From an uncultured Lachnospiraceae bacterium (GTDB lineage: Bacteria > Bacillota > Clostridia > Lachnospirales > Lachnospiraceae): 39,045 bases of DNA. The DNA lies in assembly GCA_946491665.1 (NCBI GenBank), contig CAMLYL010000019.1, forward strand, positions 1-39,045. Reading direction: 5' to 3'. The position numbers and the translations under genes were made by a program. The notes beneath the pieces were generated by a model, which did no database searches, was not told where the DNA came from, and saw only the letters and a program-made list of their open reading frames with translations. Below are positions 26,321-35,022 of this stretch, piece after piece (positions within the stretch are counted from its first letter, which is position 1; each line of letters starts with the position of its first letter).

Positions 26321-26764
26321 ATGGCTGAGAAGACAAAATATTTTGTTTTAAAGCAAAAGGCGGTTCCGGAAGTGCTGCTGAAAGTGGTGGAAGCTAAACG
26401 GCTGATTGATTCAGGAAAGGCGGCTTCGGTTCAGGATGCCACGGAGGCGGTGGGAATCAGCCGCAGCTCTTTTTACAAATATAAAGATGATATTTTCCCG
26501 TTTCATGATAACGCAAAGGGACGTACCATCACCATGATGGTGCAGTTGGATGATGAGCCGGGGCTGTTGTCTCTGGTTCTGCGGATTGTAGCAGATTACC
26601 ATGCCAATATTCTCACAATTCATCAGAGTATCCCGGTAAATGGCATCGCGTCTCTCACGCTGAGCGTGGAGGTTTTAAGTGATACGGGAGATATTTCTCA
26701 GATGGTTGAGACGATTGAACAGCAGCAGGGCATCCATTATCTGAAAATATTAGCAAGGGAGTAG
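26321..26764 (+). CDS. pheB: ACT domain protein, UPF0735/PheB family
   Basis: The 147-residue protein has an N-terminal helix-turn-helix-like part (SVQDATEAVGISRSSFYKYK, about 34-53) and a C-terminal ACT domain (TITMMVQLDDEPGLLSLVLR, about 64-83, onward). ACT domains bind amino acids and regulate nearby enzymes. Despite its name, PheB has no proven catalytic role, and a regulatory role in aromatic or aspartate-family amino acid synthesis is the usual idea. It lies 4 nt before hom, the common neighbour in Clostridia. ATG 26321, six nt after GGAGG, is the start; the GTG at 26288 is rejected because it precedes the ribosome site. Confidence 0.85.
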   Translation: MAEKTKYFVLKQKAVPEVLLKVVEAKRLIDSGKAASVQDATEAVGISRSSFYKYKDDIFPFHDNAKGRTITMMVQLDDEPGLLSLVLRIVADYHANILTIHQSIPVNGIASLTLSVEVLSDTGDISQMVETIEQQQGIHYLKILARE

Positions 26765-26768
26765 ACCA

Positions 26769-27971
26769 ATGGTTAAGATTGCAGTTTTAGGCTACGGAAC
26801 AATCGGTTCCGGCGTAGCAGAAGTGGTAGAGAAAAACAGAGAGGTTCTTACGAAGAAGGCCGGGGAGGAGATTTCCATCAAATATATCCTGGATCTTCGT
26901 GATTTTCCGGGAGATCCCAATGAGGACAAGATTGTTCATGATTATGAGATCATTAAAAATGATTCCGAGGTCAGTATCGTAGTGGAAGCCATGGGAGGCG
27001 TGGAGCCTGCGTTTACATTTGCGAAGGAAGCGCTTCTTGCGGGAAAGAGCTTTGCCACATCCAATAAGGCGCTGATCGCGAAACATGGAGCAGAGCTGAT
27101 CGCTCTGGCGGAGGAAAAGGATCTGAACTGCCTGTTTGAGGCCAGTGTGGGCGGCGGTATTCCGATTATCCGTCCTTTAAATTCCTGCCTGACAGCAGAT
27201 GTTATTGAGGAGATCTCCGGTATTCTGAATGGTACGACGAATTATATGATGACTGAGATGTCTGAGATGGGATCTGAATTTGATGATGTATTGAAGGATG
27301 CCCAGCAGAAAGGATACGCCGAGGCAGATCCGACAGCGGACATTGAGGGGTATGATGCCTGCAGAAAGATTGCGATTCTGACTTCCCTTGCAGCAGGAAA
27401 ACAGGTGGATTTTGAGGATATCTACACAGAAGGTATTACGAAGATTACCGCGACAGATATTAAGTATGCAAAGGCTCTGGGAAGAAGCATCAAGCTCCTG
27501 GGATGCAGCTATAAGACAGGAGACAGCTACTGTGCTATGGTAGCGCCCTATATGCTGGAGAGCAGCCATCCGCTCTACAGCGTTAACGGTGTATTTAATG
27601 CGATTTTTGTTAAAGGAAATATGCTGGGAGACGCCATGTTTTACGGCAGCGGAGCCGGAAAGCTCCCGACAGCCAGCGCCGTAGTGGCAGATATTGTTGA
27701 TATTGTGCGTCACAAGGGAAAACATATTACGGTTCAGTGGAGCCAGGAAAAGCTGGAACTGGCGGATCATAAAAAGCTGTCTAACAGATATTTTGTCCGC
27801 GCAACGGCGGAGCCGGCTGATGTTGAAGCTGCTTTCGGAGCGGTTTCTTATGTAACTGCCGAAGGCGTTTCCGGTGAGACGGCTTTTGTAACGGAAGAGA
27901 TGGATGAGTATGCGTATGAGGCGGCGGCGGAAAAGCTGGGCGGCGTACTGCAGCGCATTCGTGTGAGATAA
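26769..27971 (+). CDS. hom: Homoserine dehydrogenase
   Basis: Hom reduces aspartate semialdehyde to homoserine, the branch to threonine, methionine and isoleucine. The 400-residue protein has the NAD(P) loop GYGTIGSG (8-15), the hinge SVGGGIPIIRPL, GILNGTTNYMMTEM and the substrate-site stretch EADPTADIEGYDACRK. A C-terminal ACT-like domain (from about residue 335) would allow feedback control, usually by threonine. It is immediately downstream of the ACT protein PheB and ends at a very strong terminator. thrB and thrC are not in the window. Confidence 0.95.
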   Translation: MVKIAVLGYGTIGSGVAEVVEKNREVLTKKAGEEISIKYILDLRDFPGDPNEDKIVHDYEIIKNDSEVSIVVEAMGGVEPAFTFAKEALLAGKSFATSNKALIAKHGAELIALAEEKDLNCLFEASVGGGIPIIRPLNSCLTADVIEEISGILNGTTNYMMTEMSEMGSEFDDVLKDAQQKGYAEADPTADIEGYDACRKIAILTSLAAGKQVDFEDIYTEGITKITATDIKYAKALGRSIKLLGCSYKTGDSYCAMVAPYMLESSHPLYSVNGVFNAIFVKGNMLGDAMFYGSGAGKLPTASAVVADIVDIVRHKGKHITVQWSQEKLELADHKKLSNRYFVRATAEPADVEAAFGAVSYVTAEGVSGETAFVTEEMDEYAYEAAAEKLGGVLQRIRVR

Positions 27972-27987
27972 AACAGGTTGATATTGA

Positions 27988-28048
27988 AACAGCGCTTTAT
28001 GCAGAAGAGACAGTCATTTGCATAAAGCGCTGTTTTGGCTTTATTTTT
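27988..28048 (+). terminator. Strong intrinsic terminator after hom
   Basis: A perfect 16-bp stem, AACAGCGCTTTATGCA (27988-28003) with its complement at 28019-28034, is followed by T-rich sequence to 28048. It separates the hom operon from the TIR gene. Confidence 0.9.
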
Positions 28049-28106
28049 ATGAGAAATTTTGCTATTATGAAAACGGCAGTGAAAGAATCAGAGAAAAGGA
28101 TAATTC

Positions 28107-30026
28107 ATGAAAATGAATCAGGATATATTATTATACGAGGGGCAGGAGCCTTACATATTTGTCAGTTATTGTCATAAGGATAAAGAAAGCGTGATTCCCG
28201 TAATACAGCGTATGATTGAGAAGGGTTACCGCATCTGGTTTGACAGGGGAATTCATCCGGGCAGCGAGTGGCCGGAGATTGTGGCGGAACATCTGGATAA
28301 ATGCGCAGTGTTCATGATTTTTATTTCGGACAATTATATGCAGTCGCAGAACTGCATCCGTGAAATTCATTTTGCCGTTGCAAGGAATAAAAAGCTGATT
28401 TCCGTTATGATGGAAGAGGTGAAGCTGACGCCGGGAGTAGAGATGCAGCTCTGCGTATCGCAGGCGCTGCGGTACGATGAATACCCGGACAAAGACAGAT
28501 TCTTTGCTGATCTTTACAGAGCGGAAGCGCTGGAAGTATGTAAAGGTCAGGCACAGTTTTCCGGAGAAAAGAAACACGGAAGGGAAGAAAAGAAATCGGA
28601 GCCTGGCAGAACTGGGGAGGCAAGGAAGAGAAAGAGTCAGAACAGAGGGAATGTTCCGCCCAGGCGGAGAGCTTTAAAAATAGTCAGAATGACTGTAGCG
28701 ATTGTGATTGCGGCGATTGTGGCCGGACTGGCGGGATCGGCAGTCTGGCATACACGAAATACCGTGGAGATCGGCGGCCAAAAATATACAAAGAAAGACA
28801 GTAATGTGCAGATCCGGGATGTAAATGTAGATGCGGAACTGATAAATGAACTTCAGGAATTCCGGGAACTCAGCAGTCTGACATTTGAAAATTGTACTTT
28901 CGAAGAGAGCGGGCTGGAAAGCCTGAAAACGATAGAGACCGTGACAACCCTGAATCTCGCGGGATGCAGCGGGGTGACAGACTGCGGGTTTGTAAACGGG
29001 ATGCCGGAGCTTTCTATATTAAAAATCACAGACTGCAGTCTGACAGACGAGAGCATCCGTTCCATAGAACCCTCAGATACACTGCGTTATCTGACTTTAT
29101 CAGGAAATCCGGGTCTTACGGATACGGACTGGGCGGAAGGGTTTCCGGAACTGACTGTTCTGGAACTGGACGACAATGGGATAGAAGATGCATCCGGCGC
29201 TGCCGGTCTTGAGAATCTGCGGACACTGTCTCTGGAGAATAATCAGCTTACCTGTATGAGTGAGCCGCTGCGATCTCTGCGGCTGGAATCGCTGAACTTG
29301 TCCGGAAACCGTATTACAGATCTCTCCGGACTTTCAGATCTCACAATTCTGACAGGATTTTATATGGGAGATAATGGATACGCGGCAGAAAATGGCAGTG
29401 AAAATCCGATTCCCGTCTGTGTGAATGCCAGCAGCGCTGTCCTGAAAGAGGTGGATCTGTCAGGGAACGGATTTTCCCGGGAGGATATTCTGAACATGCT
29501 GCAGAACTGTTCTCAGCTGACTTATCTGGATGTATCTGATAATCCGGATCTGGGAACGCTGGATGTTATGGCGTCCGGGGAGCTGCTGGAAACGCTGAAT
29601 GCGAAGAACTGCGGACTGACGGGGCTGGAAGGAATCGAATTCAGTACGGCTCTGGCGGAGATTGATTTGTCGGGAAATATGCTGGAAACGCTGGAAGGCT
29701 TTCCGCAGCTGGCAACAGAACTCGGCGTTTATCTGAATCTGTCCGAAAACCGGCTGAGCAGTCTTGGAGGACTGAATGCAGAGGTTTCTTATGATACTTT
29801 GCTTCTCTATGGAAATCCTTTTGCCGGTAATCCGCCAGGCGGAGAACTGGAAGCGCTACAGGGAAATATACTGGGGCTGACATATATAGAAGGGATGTCG
29901 CCGGAAACGCTTATGAATTTCTCAAACTGTTACGTTGAGAACCTGCCGGATAATCAGCGCGTAGCCTGGGAGGACACTCTGGGATTCTCCCGCCTGAATA
30001 CGGAGCGGTATGAACCGGAGCAATAG
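28107..30026 (+). CDS. TIR domain - transmembrane - leucine-rich repeat protein
   Basis: The 639-residue protein begins with a TIR domain (about 15-150): YIFVSYCHKDKE, a WFDRGIHPGSEWPE loop, FMIFISDNYM and NCIREIHFA. Glu86 in the last motif is at the position of the NADase catalytic Glu of TIR enzymes. A basic Lys/Arg-rich linker (about 155-190) is followed by one membrane helix (about 193-213, VRMTVAIVIAAIVAGLAGSA). About 400 residues of leucine-rich repeats come next (LTVLELDDNGIEDASG, LESLNLSGNRITDLSG, LTYLDVSDNPDLGTLD). The predicted layout is cytoplasmic TIR and external LRR. It stands alone between strong terminators; ATG 28107 follows AAAAGGA. Signalling, defence or surface sensing are all possible, and I cannot choose. 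Confidence 0.85.
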   Translation: MKMNQDILLYEGQEPYIFVSYCHKDKESVIPVIQRMIEKGYRIWFDRGIHPGSEWPEIVAEHLDKCAVFMIFISDNYMQSQNCIREIHFAVARNKKLISVMMEEVKLTPGVEMQLCVSQALRYDEYPDKDRFFADLYRAEALEVCKGQAQFSGEKKHGREEKKSEPGRTGEARKRKSQNRGNVPPRRRALKIVRMTVAIVIAAIVAGLAGSAVWHTRNTVEIGGQKYTKKDSNVQIRDVNVDAELINELQEFRELSSLTFENCTFEESGLESLKTIETVTTLNLAGCSGVTDCGFVNGMPELSILKITDCSLTDESIRSIEPSDTLRYLTLSGNPGLTDTDWAEGFPELTVLELDDNGIEDASGAAGLENLRTLSLENNQLTCMSEPLRSLRLESLNLSGNRITDLSGLSDLTILTGFYMGDNGYAAENGSENPIPVCVNASSAVLKEVDLSGNGFSREDILNMLQNCSQLTYLDVSDNPDLGTLDVMASGELLETLNAKNCGLTGLEGIEFSTALAEIDLSGNMLETLEGFPQLATELGVYLNLSENRLSSLGGLNAEVSYDTLLLYGNPFAGNPPGGELEALQGNILGLTYIEGMSPETLMNFSNCYVENLPDNQRVAWEDTLGFSRLNTERYEPEQ

Positions 30027-30028
30027 AC

Positions 30029-30084
30029 AAAAAGAAAAGCATCTTGATGTCAGATGGATGACAGCAGAGATACTTTTCTTTTTT
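30029..30084. terminator. Bidirectional terminator between TIR gene and DUF975 gene
   Basis: AAAAAGAAAAG (30029-30039) pairs perfectly with CTTTTCTTTTT (30073-30083), with ATCT/AGAT above. The A run on the left and the T run on the right let it serve both converging genes. Confidence 0.85.
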
Positions 30085-30161
30085 ATGGGAAGATTCGTCC
30101 CCACGCGGTAAAAATCTTCCTCGAAAAATCACACTGCGGCAAACCGCCGAAGGAAAGGGGA

Positions 30162-30914
30162 TTAAGCCTGATTTTCTGAGGTTTCCGGGATGAATGCCAG
30201 ATAAAACCAGACAAGAGTCTGGGTTATATAAGGAATAATCCACAGCAGGCCGATGCCGAAGGTCAGCACAGAGAAGATAAGCCAGCCCAGAAAAGAAAGA
30301 TACAGCAGGAATAACCGCCATTTATTTCCGCGCATCAGCTTCTTGCTCTGTTTCATGGCATCCTGAACCCGAAGACCGGGATAGTCCAGCAAAAGATAGG
30401 GAGTCAGAGCCCATGCCAGAATCAGAACAATCAGTATAATGCAGCCGATCACACACAGGATACAGCCGGTCACTGACAGGGTGAGAGCTGTTGTGCTGCT
30501 GACCGCGGGCAGTATCGCCGGAAGTGAGGCTACAATAATACCGGGAAGTAGGCACAGCAGGGAGAGGATCATCAGCAGAGCGCTGTATCCCAGAAACTTG
30601 TCCGGGCGATTCTGAAAACCGTAAAAGATTTCCCGCAGTCCTGTCTGCTGTCTGCGGGCGATCTGCAGATGAATCCGGGCAATGCCGATCTCCAGCAGGG
30701 AGGACAGCAGCGATACAATGATGGTTCCGGCTGCGCCAAGGGCGATCCGGGAGGGTACCATATAATATATGCCCTGCTGTGTCATCCGATTGAATGGAAT
30801 ATTAAACAGCAGTACAATAAGCTGAGAAAACAGCAGCGCTGCGATTACTGTGCCATAATGTCCCAGCAGGCTGCCTCTGGCACTGTTTTTTAGTTCTTTG
30901 ATTGTTTTTTTCAT
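30162..30914 (-). CDS. DUF975 family integral membrane protein
   Basis: The 250-residue protein starts with MKKTIKELKNSARGSLLGHY, the hallmark opening of DUF975 proteins, polytopic membrane proteins of unknown function that are common in Firmicutes. Five or six hydrophobic segments follow, including TVIAALLFSQLIVLLFNI and CILCVIGCIILIVLILAWAL. The family's cytoplasmic segment GLRVQDAMKQSKKLMRGNKW precedes the last helices. It runs toward the TIR gene and shares its terminator. It is 20 nt downstream of the small membrane-protein gene at 30935-31357, so they are probably one transcript. Confidence 0.88.
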   Translation of the reverse strand: MKKTIKELKNSARGSLLGHYGTVIAALLFSQLIVLLFNIPFNRMTQQGIYYMVPSRIALGAAGTIIVSLLSSLLEIGIARIHLQIARRQQTGLREIFYGFQNRPDKFLGYSALLMILSLLCLLPGIIVASLPAILPAVSSTTALTLSVTGCILCVIGCIILIVLILAWALTPYLLLDYPGLRVQDAMKQSKKLMRGNKWRLFLLYLSFLGWLIFSVLTFGIGLLWIIPYITQTLVWFYLAFIPETSENQA

Positions 30915-30934
30915 AAAAATCTATCCTTTTCGAA

Positions 30935-31357
30935 TTACAGGGTAATTATGTCATTGGTGTTTTCTGAGGAAGAATCGGGAGTCTCTCCGGAGTCATTGTA
31001 CTGTTCCAGTGTGTTCAGGTAAGAATTATAAAAGTTCTCAAAGCTGCCGTACTGATGCAGTACAATGGCAAAGCTTGAAATAATCAGAGCAATGCTGATT
31101 ATAATGGCGGCAATTCCTATCTGGAAGGCGCTTCTGGCGGGACGTTCCGGCTGAGCCCGGTCTCCTTTGGAAAGAAAAGCAAAAAGTACTGCCAGGCTTC
31201 CAAAAATCAGTGAGAAAAATCCGGTAAAAACAGTTACAAGGCCGAGGATGGCACAGGATAAAGCTGCCATGGCCATGGGGGAGGCTGCCCGTCGGGGAGG
31301 CTGATTAAACTGATCTGCCGGATCATTAAAACGATTTTCGTTTGGGTTAAACATCAT
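30935..31357 (-). CDS. Small DUF4190-like membrane protein
   Basis: The 140-residue protein has an Asn/Pro-rich cytoplasmic N-terminus (MMFNPNENRFNDPADQFNQP). Next is a two-part hydrophobic region (ALSCAILGLVTVFTGFFSLI, GSLAVLFAFLSKG) of the kind seen in DUF4190 proteins, then another membrane helix (IGIAAIIISIALIISSFAIV) and a polar tail. The function is unknown. The start has two adjacent ATGs behind GAGGT. It is the first gene of a two-gene - strand unit with the DUF975 protein. The 268 nt to tex upstream are shared with the inverted-repeat element at 31401. Confidence 0.75.
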   Translation of the reverse strand: MMFNPNENRFNDPADQFNQPPRRAASPMAMAALSCAILGLVTVFTGFFSLIFGSLAVLFAFLSKGDRAQPERPARSAFQIGIAAIIISIALIISSFAIVLHQYGSFENFYNSYLNTLEQYNDSGETPDSSSENTNDIITL

Positions 31358-31400
31358 GTATTACCTCGCGTTTGAGTTATTTATCAGACAATCTGTAACA

Positions 31401-31495
31401 TTACTGTTCACAGTCATACAGAAACATGCTCTGTCCAGCTTACATGCCAGCATGACACTGAGCAGAGCATACTCCTGTATGGCTGTGAACAGTAA
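31401..31495. repeat. 95 bp long inverted repeat (MITE/REP-like)
   Basis: Three nested paired arms make almost the whole element one hairpin. TTACTGTTCACAG (31401-31413) pairs with 31483-31495, CATACAG (31415-31421) with CTGTATG (31475-31481), and ATGCTCTG (31426-31433) with CAGAGCAT (31463-31470). It lies between divergent genes (the - strand membrane-protein pair and tex). A small non-autonomous mobile element or a structured RNA would both fit. No second copy is seen in this window. Confidence 0.7.
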
Positions 31496-31624
31496 CTCTG
31501 TAACAGTTTCTCATTTTAACAGAGAAATAAAAAAAAGACAATACGGCGAAAATGTGATACACTAAAATTTCAGAACAGATGTTACGGCAGAGTGTAACGA
31601 ACAGGTATGAAAAAGAGGTGCATT

Positions 31625-33787
31625 ATGGATATTATTCGCAAGCTGGCAGAAGAACTTCAGGTCCGTCCCGGCCAGGTGAAGGCGGCGGTGGAACTGATTG
31701 ACGAAGGGAATACGATTCCTTTTATTTCCCGTTACCGGAAAGAAGCTACGGGGGCTCTGAATGATGAGGTCCTGCGTAATCTGGACGTGAGACTCCGGTA
31801 TCTGCGCAATCTGGAAGAGAAGAAAGAGCAGGTGATTGCTTCCATAGAGGAGCAGGGAAAACTGACCGATGAGCTTAAGGCTCAGATTTTATCGGCGGAG
31901 ACCCTGGTGGCGGTGGACGATCTGTACCGGCCCTACCGGCCGAAACGGCGGACACGGGCGACGATTGCCAAAGAGCGCGGGCTGGAGCCTCTGGCAAATC
32001 TGATTCTGCTGCAGCAGATTTCGCGCTCTCTGGAGGAGGAAGCGAAAGCGTTTGTGGATCCGGAGAAGGATGTGCTCGATGAACAGGCCGCCATTGCCGG
32101 CGCAATGGATATTCTGGCAGAGAACATTTCGGATGAGGCCGGTTACAGGAGTTACATCAGAGAGCGGACTATGAAAAAAGGAAAGCTGATTTCCCAGGCG
32201 AAGGAAGAAGGAGCGGAGTCGGTTTATGAGATGTATTATGACTTTGAAGAGCCTCTGACAAAGCTTGCCGGACACCGGATTCTGGCCTTAAACCGCGGGG
32301 AGAAGGAAAAGTTTCTTACTGTAAAGGTGGAGGCGCCGGAGGAGGACATTCTGCGTTACTTAAATAAAAAGGTGATCCGGAAGGAAAATCCATATACGAC
32401 TCCGGTGCTTCGGGCCGTCTGTGAAGACAGCTACAGACGTCTGATTGCCCCGGCTATTGAGAGGGAAATCCGCAGTGATCTGACAGAGAAGGCAGAAGAC
32501 GGGGCGATCCGGGTGTTCGGAAAGAATCTGGAACAGCTGCTCATGCAGCCGCCCATTACGGGCCAGGTGGTGTTGGGATGGGATCCTGCTTTTCGTACCG
32601 GATGCAAGCTGGCAGTAGTCGATTCCACGGGAAAAGTGCTGGATACGGTGGTAATCTACCCTACCGCGCCTCAGAACAAGGTGAAAGAAGCAAAGGCAGT
32701 CCTGAAAAAACTGATTTCCAAATATCATATTACTCTGATTTCTGTAGGAAACGGAACCGCTTCCAGGGAGTCGGAACAGGTTATTGTGGAACTGCTGAAG
32801 GAAATTCCGGATCCGGTTCAGTATGTGATTGTTAATGAGGCGGGCGCCAGCGTATATTCAGCCAGCAAGCTGGCAGCAGAGGAATTTCCCCAGTTTGATG
32901 TTGGACAGCGGAGCGCGGCATCGATTGCCCGAAGACTGCAGGATCCTCTGGCGGAGCTGGTGAAGATTGATCCCAGGTCCATTGGCGTAGGGCAGTATCA
33001 GCATGATATGAATCAGAAAAAGCTGGGAGAGACCCTGGAAGGTGTTGTGGAGGACTGTGTAAATAAGGTGGGCGTGGATCTGAATACGGCATCTGCATCT
33101 CTGCTGGAATATATTTCCGGAATTACAAAGACCATTGCGAAAAATATTGTGACCTACCGGGAAGAGAACGGCCGTTTTACTGACCGGCGTCAGCTTTTAA
33201 AAGTGGCGAAACTGGGGCCGAAGGCTTATGAGCAGTGCGCGGGATTTATGCGGATTACGGGAGGCAGTCAGCCGCTGGACGCGACCAGCGTCCATCCGGA
33301 AAGCTACGAGGCTGCACTCCGGCTTTTAACAGGACTGGGATACGAGCCGGGAGATCTGTCGAAGGGAACTTTGAACGGCATTTCGCGTAAAATCCGCGAT
33401 TTTAAAAAGACGGCGGACGAGCTCGGAATCGGAGAACTGACTCTGCGGGATATCGTAAAAGAGCTGGAAAAACCCGCCAGAGATCCCAGAGAAGACATGC
33501 CGAAGCCGATTCTGCGCACGGATGTCCTGAGTATGGAGGATCTCAGGCCGGGAATGATTCTCAGGGGGACCGTCCGGAACGTGATTGATTTCGGGGCTTT
33601 CGTAGATATCGGCGTTCATCAGGACGGGCTGGTGCACATTTCCCAGATCTGCGACCGTTTTATCAAACATCCTCTGGAGGCAGTGGCCGTGGGCGATGTG
33701 GTAGATGTGCAGGTACTCAGTGTGGATCTGAAGAAAAAGAGAATTGCGCTGACCATGAAAGTGCAGCAGGAAACAGTTGCAAAATAA
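31625..33787 (+). CDS. tex: Tex family RNA-binding transcriptional accessory protein
   Basis: Tex proteins bind nucleic acid and influence transcription; they are conserved and often needed for stress or toxin expression. The 720-residue protein has the full layout: the helical Tex N-terminus (MDIIRKLAEELQVRPGQV), a YqgF-like RNase H fold (GWDPAFRTGCKLAVVDSTG, about 320-338), helix-hairpin-helix units (SASLLEYISGITKTIAKNIV and the following LLKVAKLGPKAYEQC), and a C-terminal S1 RNA-binding domain (GMILRGTVRNVIDFGAFVD). The ATG at 31625 follows AAAGAGGTG at normal spacing, while the ATG at 31607 precedes that site and is rejected. Confidence 0.95.
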   Translation: MDIIRKLAEELQVRPGQVKAAVELIDEGNTIPFISRYRKEATGALNDEVLRNLDVRLRYLRNLEEKKEQVIASIEEQGKLTDELKAQILSAETLVAVDDLYRPYRPKRRTRATIAKERGLEPLANLILLQQISRSLEEEAKAFVDPEKDVLDEQAAIAGAMDILAENISDEAGYRSYIRERTMKKGKLISQAKEEGAESVYEMYYDFEEPLTKLAGHRILALNRGEKEKFLTVKVEAPEEDILRYLNKKVIRKENPYTTPVLRAVCEDSYRRLIAPAIEREIRSDLTEKAEDGAIRVFGKNLEQLLMQPPITGQVVLGWDPAFRTGCKLAVVDSTGKVLDTVVIYPTAPQNKVKEAKAVLKKLISKYHITLISVGNGTASRESEQVIVELLKEIPDPVQYVIVNEAGASVYSASKLAAEEFPQFDVGQRSAASIARRLQDPLAELVKIDPRSIGVGQYQHDMNQKKLGETLEGVVEDCVNKVGVDLNTASASLLEYISGITKTIAKNIVTYREENGRFTDRRQLLKVAKLGPKAYEQCAGFMRITGGSQPLDATSVHPESYEAALRLLTGLGYEPGDLSKGTLNGISRKIRDFKKTADELGIGELTLRDIVKELEKPARDPREDMPKPILRTDVLSMEDLRPGMILRGTVRNVIDFGAFVDIGVHQDGLVHISQICDRFIKHPLEAVAVGDVVDVQVLSVDLKKKRIALTMKVQQETVAK

Positions 33788-33859
33788 AGCGGCGTGTACT
33801 ACAATCACACTTATTGCAGCGATGAAAAAGGTTTGAGGACAGAAAAGGATTGGAATATC

Positions 33860-34294
33860 ATGCAGATAGAAACATTTTCACCGGAAGAGACATTTGCTCT
33901 GGGACAGAGGATCGGACAGGAGGCCCGTCCGGGAGACGTATTTACCATGGTCGGAGATCTGGGAGTGGGAAAGACTGTGTTTACTCAGGGTGTTGCCGCC
34001 GGACTTGGGATTACGGAACCGGTCAGCAGTCCCACATTTACCATTGTGCAGGTATATGAGGATGGACGGCTTCCGTTTTACCACTTTGATGTTTACCGGA
34101 TCGGAGATGTGGAGGAGATGGAAGAGATCGGATATGAGGATTATTTTTATGGAGGCGGAGTGACTATGATTGAATGGGCGAACCTGATCGAAGAGATTCT
34201 GCCGGAGTCATACCGTCAGATTACTATTGAAAAGGATCTGGAAAAGGGCTTTGATTACCGGATTATAACGATAGAGGAGGTGCATCGTCAATGA
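33860..34294 (+). CDS. tsaE: TsaE, tRNA t6A synthesis ATPase
   Basis: TsaE is the P-loop ATPase that works with TsaB and TsaD to place threonylcarbamoyl on A37 of tRNAs reading ANN codons. The 144-residue protein shows P-loop GDLGVGKT (32-39), HFDVYRIGDVEEMEEIG and MIEWAN, all diagnostic. The open frame extends upstream to 33794, but family homology starts at MQIETFSPEET, and AAAGGA lies before ATG 33860. Its stop overlaps the tsaB start by ATGA, so the two are co-translated. Confidence 0.95.
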   Translation: MQIETFSPEETFALGQRIGQEARPGDVFTMVGDLGVGKTVFTQGVAAGLGITEPVSSPTFTIVQVYEDGRLPFYHFDVYRIGDVEEMEEIGYEDYFYGGGVTMIEWANLIEEILPESYRQITIEKDLEKGFDYRIITIEEVHRQ

Positions 34295-35022
34295 AGATAC
34301 TTGCGCTGGAGAGCTCCGGGCTGGTAGCCGGAATCGCTGTGGCGGAGGATGACAGTCTGCTGGGAGAATACACGATTAATTATAAAAAGACACATTCACA
34401 GACGCTGCTTCCCATGCTGGATGAGGTGGCGAAGATGATTGAACTGGATCTGAATACGGTTGATGCCATTGCGGTTTCTGCGGGGCCGGGATCTTTTACA
34501 GGACTCCGGATCGGCTCAGCTACGGCAAAAGGACTGGGGCTGGCGCTGGATAAACCGCTGATTCATGTCCCTACCGTAGATGCTCTGGCCTGCAATCTCT
34601 GGGGATGTGAGTCTCTGATCTGCCCGTTGATGGATGCCAGAAGGAATCAGACCTACACGGGCATTTACAGTTTTGATAATGGAGAACTGCAGGTAATCCG
34701 GGAGCAGTGTGCCGTGGGGATTTCCGATATTATCGGACAGATCAGTGAGATCGGGCAGCCGGTGGTATTTCTGGGAGACGGTGTCCCGGTTTTCAGTTCT
34801 TATATAGAAGAGAACTGTAAGGCGCCGTATCTTTTTGCTCCGGCTCACATGAATAAACAGCGGGCCGGGTCCGTGGCCTGGCTGGGTATGCAGTATGCAA
34901 AAGCCGGGAAGCTGGAAACCGCGGCGGAGCACCGTCCGGACTATCTGCGCATGTCTCAGGCTGAGCGGGAACGGAAGGAACGGCTGAAAGCAGAAAAAGC
35001 AGCAGGAGCGGGGGAAGAATGA
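34291..35022 (+). CDS. tsaB: TsaB, t6A synthesis partner protein
   Basis: TsaB is an inactive paralogue of TsaD that forms the core dimer of the t6A complex. The 243-residue protein has the ASKHA-type start KILALESSGLVAGIAVAEDD, THSQTLLPMLDEV and the conserved AVSAGPGSFTGLRIGSATAKGL. It sits between tsaE (ATGA overlap) and rimI (ATGATG overlap), the widespread Firmicute order. The C-terminus is Lys/Glu/Ala-rich, as often seen. tsaD is three genes downstream. Confidence 0.94.
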   Translation: MKILALESSGLVAGIAVAEDDSLLGEYTINYKKTHSQTLLPMLDEVAKMIELDLNTVDAIAVSAGPGSFTGLRIGSATAKGLGLALDKPLIHVPTVDALACNLWGCESLICPLMDARRNQTYTGIYSFDNGELQVIREQCAVGISDIIGQISEIGQPVVFLGDGVPVFSSYIEENCKAPYLFAPAHMNKQRAGSVAWLGMQYAKAGKLETAAEHRPDYLRMSQAERERKERLKAEKAAGAGEE

